From assembly GCA_035290065.1 (NCBI GenBank), contig DATDVD010000014.1:1-19682 (forward strand): 19,682 nt of DNA, given 5' to 3'. Position 1 is the stretch's first letter. Every line of letters starts with the position of its first letter. Shown here piece by piece: positions 1 to 6,136 of the stretch. The notes beneath the pieces were generated by a model. It was not told where the DNA came from, searched no databases, and saw only the letters and a program-made list of their open reading frames with translations. The translations under genes were made by a program, and so were the position numbers. This stretch comes from DATDVD01 sp035290065 (lineage in GTDB: Bacteria > Pseudomonadota > Gammaproteobacteria > Coxiellales > Coxiellaceae).

Positions 1-1062
1 CACACTGGTAGCGCGCGTTGCCGAGGTGGCAATTTCTGAACTCACGACAAACGTTAATACATATGTACTAATAAAAAAGCCTGTTAAGGCAATGCAGAGC
101 ATCATTAACCAAACGGGAAGAGAAGGGACATAAATCACCAGTCCTAAGGTGATGGCCGCTGTCAAAGGCGAGCCTATACATAATTTTTTTCGATTAAGAA
201 TCTGATTATCTAACCAACCCATGCTCAAACCACCGACGGCAATTCCTGCAAACAGTAAGTTACAACTGATCGTCGCTACTCCTAAGCTTACATGATGGGA
301 GAGTCGGATAAAATTCACGCCCCATAAGGCTGTAAATACAGTCGCCATACTAAATAATAAACCCGAATAAACCCCATTAACCCACGCAATGCGGCTTTTT
401 AATAAACGACTTACATCTTCCAGAAATTCTTTTTTTGTGCGGAAAATACGTTTCATTAATTTACGTGGCTGATCGCGGATAATAAGCCATGATAAAAGCG
501 CGATCACAATAATGAAGGTTCCAGCTCCCAACATAAACACACGCCAGTTGGTTAATTGAATCCAACGAGCAATCCAGTAGCCACCTATCGTGGCGCTTAG
601 CATGCCCACCATTTCTAATACTCCCACCATAGGGCCGAATTGGTTGGCGGGAAACCAACGAGAGAGAATGGATAAGGAGCCTACAAAACCCACCGCTGCT
701 CCGCTGCCCATAATAATTCGGGCGATAAAGGCCATAGAAAGAGTGTGCGATTCCGCAAACATAAAGGTCCCGAGCCCACACGTCAGTGCGCCTACGGTTA
801 ATAACAAGCGCGGGCCATAATGATCAATTAAAACCCCGGCGGGTGTTTGCAAGAGAACATAAATATAGTAATAAGCACTGACCAAAAGCCCTCCCCCAAA
901 TGCCGTTAAGGAAAAGCTTTGCATCAAGCCATCCACCATTTGACCGGCAGAGAACTGGACACAGAATTGGAAAACGACAAACAGAAGGGAAATCACCCAA
1001 ATAAACCACCCACGGCGTTGCTGGAAGGCCGCATATTTCATGCGGAGGTCTTTAAACTGCAT
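1..1062 (-). CDS. MFS transporter, partial (C-terminus beyond left edge)
   Basis: The reading frame runs from ATG at 1062 to the window edge without a stop, giving 354 residues of a major facilitator superfamily carrier. The N-terminus is a short basic stretch followed by a hydrophobic helix. Residues about 70-85 (QTPAGVLIDHYGPRLLL) match the MFS loop 2-3 signature (D-x-x-G-x-R). About ten membrane segments are visible before the cut, with a basic cytoplasmic loop (about 195-222) in the middle, as expected for the two six-helix halves. GAGGA lies 9 nt before the ATG. It is divergent from ygfZ. The substrate cannot be told from sequence; MFS members of this shape move organic acids, sugars or osmolytes. 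The family is clear, the specificity unknown. Confidence 0.88.
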   Translation of the reverse strand, partial: MQFKDLRMKYAAFQQRRGWFIWVISLLFVVFQFCVQFSAGQMVDGLMQSFSLTAFGGGLLVSAYYYIYVLLQTPAGVLIDHYGPRLLLTVGALTCGLGTFMFAESHTLSMAFIARIIMGSGAAVGFVGSLSILSRWFPANQFGPMVGVLEMVGMLSATIGGYWIARWIQLTNWRVFMLGAGTFIIVIALLSWLIIRDQPRKLMKRIFRTKKEFLEDVSRLLKSRIAWVNGVYSGLLFSMATVFTALWGVNFIRLSHHVSLGVATISCNLLFAGIAVGGLSMGWLDNQILNRKKLCIGSPLTAAITLGLVIYVPSLPVWLMMLCIALTGFFISTYVLTFVVSSEIATSATRATSV

Positions 1063-1097
1063 GGTAGAGTGTCCTCGGGAAAAGCGGCTTATTTTAC

Positions 1098-1118
1098 GCC
1101 TTTTGTTTTTAAAAAGGC
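1098..1118. repeat. Small inverted repeat in the divergent MFS/ygfZ gap
   Basis: GCCTTTT (1098-1104) and AAAAGGC (1112-1118) form a 7-bp perfect inverted repeat with a 7-nt loop, 36 bp upstream of the MFS start. It could be an operator or a leader hairpin of the MFS gene. No regulator is identifiable. Confidence 0.3.
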
Positions 1119-1170
1119 AATGGTCCTAAAGGCAACTATAGCTCGTTTCCCGAATTTCCGCCGCAGAAGC

Positions 1171-1200
1171 GTGACAAGAGAATAAACTCCCTTCTATAAT
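1171..1200 (+). promoter_or_regulatory. sigma-70 promoter of ygfZ, probably leaderless
   Basis: GTGACA (1171-1176, 5/6 match) and a perfect TATAAT (1195-1200) are 18 bp apart. The ATG of ygfZ is at 1208, so the expected transcription start falls on or within about two bases of the start codon. No Shine-Dalgarno sequence precedes the ATG. Confidence 0.7.
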
Positions 1201-1207
1201 CCCGCTC

Positions 1208-1897
1208 ATGAAAGAAACGACATTGAGTTTATTACCTGGTTTGGGTTATCTAAGGGTAACCGGTAGTGAGGCGGCTAAATTTTTGCAAGGGTTGGTAACG
1301 TGTGATGTGCTGGCTTTAAAAGAAGGAGATAGCACGTTAGGCGCTCTTTGTAATCGACAAGGACGAGTAGTGTTTAGTTTTCGATTACTGAAAGATCGTG
1401 CAACCTATCGATTGAAAATGCCCAATGAAATGCTGGCACGTGCGCAAGAGGCTCTTCAAAAATTTGCCGCTTTTTCAAAAGTAGAACTAGGAATTGAACG
1501 GGGCGAAGAAGGCGATACACAAGCTTGGACGTTGGCAGATATGGACGCCGGCCTTGTGACTATTTATCCCGAAACAGAAAGTCTTTTTTTACCGCAGATG
1601 CTAAATTACGATAAATTAGGGGCCGTGAATTTTAATAAAGGATGTTATTTAGGCCAAGAAATAGTCGCGCGTACGCAACATTTAGGAACATTAAAACGCC
1701 ATTTATATCACGCCATGTTAGCAGGGAAATGTCGGCGAGGGGAAGAAATTTTCAGTGAAGGGCAAGTCGTGGGTGTTGTGGCAGCGTGTGCGAAAAAAAA
1801 TGATAAAAATACGTTGTTAATAGTATTACAAGATACTGCAGCTGAGAAAGCATTGCATTTGCAGGGAGCATTATTAAATATTGGTAGCTTGGCTTGA
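1208..1897 (+). CDS. ygfZ: YgfZ-type folate-binding protein
   Basis: 229-residue member of the YgfZ/GcvT-related folate-binding family, which assists assembly or repair of Fe-S enzymes such as MiaB in the cytoplasm. The N-terminus (LGYLRVTGSEAAKFLQGLVT, residues 12-31) matches the family's ligand-binding start. The signature KGCYLGQEIVAR with the conserved cysteine (C146) is at 144-155. It is about 100 residues shorter than E. coli YgfZ, with a reduced C-terminal domain. An in-frame TGA at 1172 and the lack of any other start fix ATG 1208, which lies only 7 nt after a perfect -10 box. The TGA stop lies inside a REP-like inverted repeat. TtcA, another Fe-S-dependent tRNA enzyme, is encoded elsewhere in the window. 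Confidence 0.9.
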   Translation: MKETTLSLLPGLGYLRVTGSEAAKFLQGLVTCDVLALKEGDSTLGALCNRQGRVVFSFRLLKDRATYRLKMPNEMLARAQEALQKFAAFSKVELGIERGEEGDTQAWTLADMDAGLVTIYPETESLFLPQMLNYDKLGAVNFNKGCYLGQEIVARTQHLGTLKRHLYHAMLAGKCRRGEEIFSEGQVVGVVAACAKKNDKNTLLIVLQDTAAEKALHLQGALLNIGSLA

Positions 1898-1918
1898 GCC
1901 AAGCGAAAATCCAGGCTA
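1887..1918. repeat. REP-like element 1, between convergent ygfZ and lysS
   Basis: A 7-bp perfect hairpin (GCTTGGC 1887-1893, loop TTGA, GCCAAGC 1898-1904) is followed by TAGCCTGG read on the minus strand (1918-1911). The element holds the TGA stop of ygfZ (1895-1897) and the TAG stop of lysS (1918-1916). It may also act as a two-way terminator, but there is no real T-tract. Related copies lie at 10824-10892, 14481-14519 and 15432-15463. Confidence 0.6.
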
Positions 1919-3421
1919 TTTATGGGGTCGAAGGAGAGGGAATAAAATGACATCCCGAATGGAGGAAGAATTAGTAAAAAGCATCACAAGTCGATCAATG
2001 CCGATGCCCTCTCCCGCCGTTGGAGGCAAACCATATTCCAAAGCTGTGATGTAATCTTCGTCAAAACTCATCGCTTCCACATCACCTGCTTCTTTCGCTT
2101 TTAATTGATCGTGAAATCGTTCTGCTTGTAATTCGGGATCGTTTAATTCGGAAAAGCCATTCGCTAACTCACGGCCTGCCATATACAGTTCAAATCGATC
2201 GGTCACCAATGGATTCTGATCATTGGGGCGGGCCAGTGGAGAGACTTCCACCGGATATTCCGTAATAAAGGTGGGCTGAATTAATTTATCTTCAGCTACC
2301 GCTTCGAATAATTCCATCTGCAATTTGCCCAAACCCCAGGAAGGATGCGTTTTAACACCGAGTTTTTTTAACCATGCATGAGCATTACTTTCGTTTTCAA
2401 TATCGTTTGCATGAATAGAATCGCCATACCGAAGAATCGCCTCTTTCATCGTTAATCGCTCAAAGGGCTTAGCTAAATCAAGCGTGTAACCTTGATATTC
2501 AATTTGATCTTGTTTGAGAATTTTTTGCGCTAATTCTCGCAACAATAGTTCCGAAAAATCCATTAAATCGTGATAATCCGCATAGGCCCAATAAAATTCC
2601 AACATGGTAAATTCAGGATTGTGACGCGTGGAAATTCCTTCGTTACGAAAATTTCGATTTAATTCGAATACTTTTTCAAAACCACCGATAACCAAACGTT
2701 TTAAATAAAGTTCAGGCGCGACGCGCAAATACAATTCCATATCCATAGCATTATGGTGTGTCATAAAAGGCCGAGCAATAGCACCTCCCGGCTGTAGTTG
2801 CATCATGGGTGTTTCCACTTCCATAAACCCTTTTTTGACTAAAAATTCTCGAGTAAACGTGACGACTTGAGAGCGCACTTCAAAGACGCGCCGAGAAGAA
2901 TCATTGGTTAATAAATCCAAATAACGTTGACGAAATCGATGTTCTTGGTCAGTGAGGCCATGAAACTTATCAGGTAAAGGGTGTAAGGATTTTACTAATA
3001 ATTCGATCGAAGTGACTTTAACGGATAATTCACCGGTTTTTGTTTTAAATAATACGCCTTTTGCACCCACGATATCCCCTAAATCCCAGGCTTTAAACTG
3101 CTCATACACCTCCTCATCCACCCTATCGCGCGCCACATAGAGTTGAATACGGCCTGTGCCATCTTGAATCGTCGCAAAACTAGCTTTACCCATGACACGG
3201 CACGTCATAATTCGCCCTGCCACAGCGACAGCCACCTTTTGTTCTGCTAAAGGCTCACTTTCTATGGCATCAAAGTGTTGGTGTAATTCGTGCGCCACAT
3301 GCTCGCGTTTAAACGTATTAGGAAAAGCAGTGGCGGTTTCACGCCACGTTTTTAATTTGGTTTTGCGCTCAAGAATTTGTTGATTAGTATCCAGAGGAGA
3401 GGGTGTAGTGGATTCGCTCAC
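1916..3421 (-). CDS. lysS: Lysyl-tRNA synthetase, class II
   Basis: 501 residues, the usual length, charging tRNA-Lys with lysine using ATP in the cytoplasm. An N-terminal OB-fold anticodon-binding domain (about 65-145, with VAGRIMTCRVMGKASF) is followed by the class II core. Motif 2 is FRNEGISTRHNPEFTMLEFY (258-277) and motif 3 lies in GEGIGIDRLVMLF near residue 475. Translation starts at GTG 3421, preceded by AGGA about 8 nt upstream. Only 24 bp separate it from the 822-aa gene upstream on the same strand. A TATAAT box overlapping that gene's stop may provide lysS with its own promoter. lysS often follows prfB in proteobacteria; here about 4.1 kb of accessory genes has come between them. 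Confidence 0.97.
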   Translation of the reverse strand: MSESTTPSPLDTNQQILERKTKLKTWRETATAFPNTFKREHVAHELHQHFDAIESEPLAEQKVAVAVAGRIMTCRVMGKASFATIQDGTGRIQLYVARDRVDEEVYEQFKAWDLGDIVGAKGVLFKTKTGELSVKVTSIELLVKSLHPLPDKFHGLTDQEHRFRQRYLDLLTNDSSRRVFEVRSQVVTFTREFLVKKGFMEVETPMMQLQPGGAIARPFMTHHNAMDMELYLRVAPELYLKRLVIGGFEKVFELNRNFRNEGISTRHNPEFTMLEFYWAYADYHDLMDFSELLLRELAQKILKQDQIEYQGYTLDLAKPFERLTMKEAILRYGDSIHANDIENESNAHAWLKKLGVKTHPSWGLGKLQMELFEAVAEDKLIQPTFITEYPVEVSPLARPNDQNPLVTDRFELYMAGRELANGFSELNDPELQAERFHDQLKAKEAGDVEAMSFDEDYITALEYGLPPTAGEGIGIDRLVMLFTNSSSIRDVILFPLLRPHK

Positions 3422-3444
3422 GATTTTTTCCTGTAAAAGCGTTA

Positions 3445-3450
3445 ATTATA
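3445..3450 (-). promoter_or_regulatory. Candidate -10 box of a lysS-proximal promoter
   Basis: A perfect TATAAT on the minus strand contains the TAA stop of the 822-aa gene. It would start transcription near 3438 and leave a leader of about 17 nt carrying the lysS AGGA ribosome site. The -35 match is poor (TTGCTC at 3471-3466, only 15 bp away), so this is tentative. Confidence 0.4.
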
Positions 3451-5914
3451 TACGCATTCCCGCAGGAGCAACAGTTCTAGGAGTAGCACTAGCCGCCGCA
3501 ACACTAACTCCCCCTCCTGCTCCTGCGGCTGTCGCAGCCATCCCAACAGGAGGTGCCACAGCCGGACGGAAGGTGAGATGGGTGGTGGCAAAATGACTGA
3601 CTGTAGCAGCAGACGATTGCCAATGAACCGTGTCAGAGCTCATAAGAACCGTTTTCTCCAATGTTTCTGACAAAGCTCTTGCCGTCTGTGTTCCCCAGAC
3701 TTGGTAGAAAGGGGAAAACCATTTCGCCGTTGGATAGGTTTGCGCCTCTGCTATTATTTGGCGAACAAACAATTCCCAAGGATTTCTTCCCACCAATGTG
3801 CCTCGCATTCTTTTTTCCAATTCAATAGATCCCCGAGACGGTCCAAATAATCGACTTCCCCCATATTCTTGATAAACACTGATAAATGTAATCAATCGTA
3901 ATACAGAAACCCATCGATTCAAACGATTCTCACTGCTATCAGGGCGACTCATAAAATCCTGCCAGTGAATAGAGGCCAGTATGATATCTCGAAGCGCTTC
4001 AAATAATTTTCGTTTTAAGTTTTCTTCCGGACGACGAATAATTTCCTGTATTAAACAGGCTAAAATCCATTCCCTGATAGCTCTATTCCATTCATCCACC
4101 CGAGGTGTTTCCCAGGCGGTTTTTATCGCTTTTTCTTGTTCACGCTGAAGGCTAGCTTCTGTTTCTCTCCTGGCTACTTCAGCCGCTTCACGGCGTTTTT
4201 GCTCTTGTAAACAAGCCAATGCTCTTTCGCGACGCATCCGCTCTTCTTCCTCTCGTCGCTGCAATTCGGCTTCTATACGAGTGGTTACAAATACAAAAGA
4301 AACTTGGGATTGGATGGTCGCGTGAAAGAAGGCCGCATCATCGTGAAATAAATGCCGAATATATTTATTGTCTTCCCACTGGCTTAGATAGTGAGCACGA
4401 ATACGTTCGAGCGCTGTTACCCCATGCCGACGAAAAAATACCTTAAATCCCTCGGAAGTATTTAATGCCTGAAACAGTTCAAACGGTCGATCTCTTAAAT
4501 AATTCATCACATGCGCGTGGGCACGCGGACAGGCGGCTAAAATATTCTCGATTAACGCTTCTTGCAAGGCTGGAGGAAATAATAACCAGCGCAACCAGGC
4601 TTCATACGCTTCGTCTTGTAACGTGTATTCTCCTCCCTCAAAGCGTCTGCGTCGAAGTTGATCAAACCACGTGGGATTCCGCCGATCACCGTCTGGAACC
4701 AACCGCATGGGAAAGAAACCCCAGGATCGAATGGTATGAGCTACTGATACTAAATCTTCTATGCCTCGAATCGGGGGCAATTGATACCGCGCCCGCTCTT
4801 CGGGGGTAAAAGCACGATCTTCGTGGGTTAAATAGCGTTGATACTCTTCAAAGCCTGTCTGGTACCAACGAAAATTGGCAATTAAATAGCGATCATCCGA
4901 CGTACTGCTATAGGCTAAAACGTGTTGAATCGCTAACATTATGGGCACTACTGGCTCTTTTTTTTCCCACCGGCGGACGGGGGAAGAAATCCTAACGTAG
5001 GTAACAGGAGGACGATAACCATAAAAAATATCATCGGGGCTTGGGATAGCCAGTTGGCCTGGATAGAGCACCGTAAAAAAAGTGAGATCAAAATCCATAG
5101 CGGTTAATTGGCCTCGGGTAAAGCCCATATTCGAAGCAGAAGCATCGACATTACCCAAATAAACAGCCCCTGTGAGCAAACGGGCTAATACAGGCCGATT
5201 GTAAGGCTCCCTTAGGAGAGTGACTAAACCGTCTTGATGTAATCGTATTCGAGCCGCTTCTACCGATTCAAAAGCAGGAATTTCTGCCAGAGCAAAAGTG
5301 TAATGACTGATTCCTCCTCCCTCTTTTTTTAAGGGGACTAAGGCAGCCTTAGGAATAACGCTTCCAACGGCTAGGCGATACATCCACGCGCTAAAGCACT
5401 CTAAATGAGCCATGTCGTTAATGTCCCATCCTTGAGCACCTAGATCCCCTCGGTACCCCTCCGTGGAATGGAGTTGAGTACGAGGGTCATAAAATTTAAG
5501 GTAATAGGTCTCTCTTTTTGAGCGAGGCAACAAAGGCGCTGAACGAAAAAACTTTCGGGCACGTGCCACATCCGAGTGGCCCTTAGCTTCTCCATCGGCT
5601 AATTGACGTTTTTCTCCTTCGAGATATTCCATTTTTTTATAACGCGTAGGGGCTTTCGCCTCTCGACCGGAAGAGCGGCGTCTAGAGGGAGAGGGGCTCA
5701 TATCGACGCTGTCTTCACTGAGCGAGAATGTCGATCGTCGAACACCCGCGGCAGCGGCAGCTGGCATTCCTTCTGGAACCCTCAGGGCCGAAGCACCTAC
5801 CCCACTGACTTCTCTCTCCACAGGTGCGCCTTTACTCTCGCCTAGGAGGATTCTCCAGGAGGCCAGATCTCTTCGAAGCGCTTCTATAGCCATAGGTCGG
5901 GGGGATACTTGCAT
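3446..5914 (-). CDS. Large effector-like protein with kinase-like motifs and coiled coil
   Basis: 822-residue protein without a family I can name. Residues 1-130 are Ser/Arg-rich and look disordered. The region 135-280 carries an order of motifs typical of the kinase-like fold of PI3/PI4-kinase, HipA and related bacterial effector kinases. These are a lysine in a beta strand (YYLKFYD, K140), a helix with a glutamate (HLECFSAWMYRL, E172), a catalytic-loop-like GNVDASASNMGF (D257, N262) and MDFDLTFF (D274, D276). Residues about 545-600 are a charged Arg/Glu coiled coil. The last 40 residues are Ala/Gly/Val-rich. There is no signal peptide or membrane segment. It diverges from the 475-aa gene and sits 24 bp upstream of lysS. 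ATG 5914 has only a weak ribosome site; ATG 5893 is an alternative. The Dot/Icm (type IV secreted) effector role is inferred from size, composition and context. Confidence 0.72.
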   Translation of the reverse strand: MQVSPRPMAIEALRRDLASWRILLGESKGAPVEREVSGVGASALRVPEGMPAAAAAGVRRSTFSLSEDSVDMSPSPSRRRSSGREAKAPTRYKKMEYLEGEKRQLADGEAKGHSDVARARKFFRSAPLLPRSKRETYYLKFYDPRTQLHSTEGYRGDLGAQGWDINDMAHLECFSAWMYRLAVGSVIPKAALVPLKKEGGGISHYTFALAEIPAFESVEAARIRLHQDGLVTLLREPYNRPVLARLLTGAVYLGNVDASASNMGFTRGQLTAMDFDLTFFTVLYPGQLAIPSPDDIFYGYRPPVTYVRISSPVRRWEKKEPVVPIMLAIQHVLAYSSTSDDRYLIANFRWYQTGFEEYQRYLTHEDRAFTPEERARYQLPPIRGIEDLVSVAHTIRSWGFFPMRLVPDGDRRNPTWFDQLRRRRFEGGEYTLQDEAYEAWLRWLLFPPALQEALIENILAACPRAHAHVMNYLRDRPFELFQALNTSEGFKVFFRRHGVTALERIRAHYLSQWEDNKYIRHLFHDDAAFFHATIQSQVSFVFVTTRIEAELQRREEEERMRRERALACLQEQKRREAAEVARRETEASLQREQEKAIKTAWETPRVDEWNRAIREWILACLIQEIIRRPEENLKRKLFEALRDIILASIHWQDFMSRPDSSENRLNRWVSVLRLITFISVYQEYGGSRLFGPSRGSIELEKRMRGTLVGRNPWELFVRQIIAEAQTYPTAKWFSPFYQVWGTQTARALSETLEKTVLMSSDTVHWQSSAATVSHFATTHLTFRPAVAPPVGMAATAAGAGGGVSVAAASATPRTVAPAGMRI

Positions 5915-5987
5915 TTGCTCACACTACCGTAAAAAGCTTAATAAAATCTTAAAAAAACGTTCCTTTTGCAAGCTTTTTGTTAAAATT

Positions 5988-6018
5988 TTTATAGTTTTTA
6001 AATGATTTAAAATGTCAT
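5988..6018 (-). promoter_or_regulatory. Candidate promoter of the 822-aa gene
   Basis: On the minus strand ATGACA (6018-6013) and TATAAA (5993-5988) are separated by 19 bp, longer than ideal. A pair of TTAA tetramers with 11-bp period (5937-5952) lies between this and the ATG. The whole 222-bp divergent gap (5915-6136) is very AT-rich. Confidence 0.35.
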
Positions 6019-6049
6019 TAATGTTATCTTAAGAATAATTTGATATATT
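6017..6049 (+). promoter_or_regulatory. PmrA-like tandem box and -10 for the 475-aa gene
   Basis: Two 9-bp half-sites, ATTAATGTT (6017-6025) and CTTAAGAAT (6028-6036), are separated by 2 bp. This is the 11-bp-period direct repeat around TTAA recalled for the PmrA regulator of Dot/Icm effector genes in Legionella and Coxiella (half-site about cTTAATatT). Each half matches 7 of 9 positions. A TATATT -10 (6044-6049) follows, so the box covers the -35 position, as expected for an activator site. A second TTAA pair with the same period is at 5937-5952. In such AT-rich DNA chance matches are possible. Confidence 0.45.
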
Positions 6050-6136
6050 CTATTAAATTTAAACTAGCTGCAAGAGGAAGCGAGGGAAATTTGGGCGGAT
6101 GGCCTTAGGGATAGTAGTTAAACCAAAAGAGATCCT

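Noticed and set aside
919..1185. Plus-strand open frame of 88 codons
   Set aside because: It lies mostly antisense to the MFS transporter, which has clear membrane helices and the loop signature, and its product resembles nothing.
5915..6136. Insertion sequence or attachment scar bringing in the effector pair
   Set aside because: No transposase fragment, terminal inverted repeats, target duplication or tRNA was found at 3422-3445, 5915-6136 or 7561.
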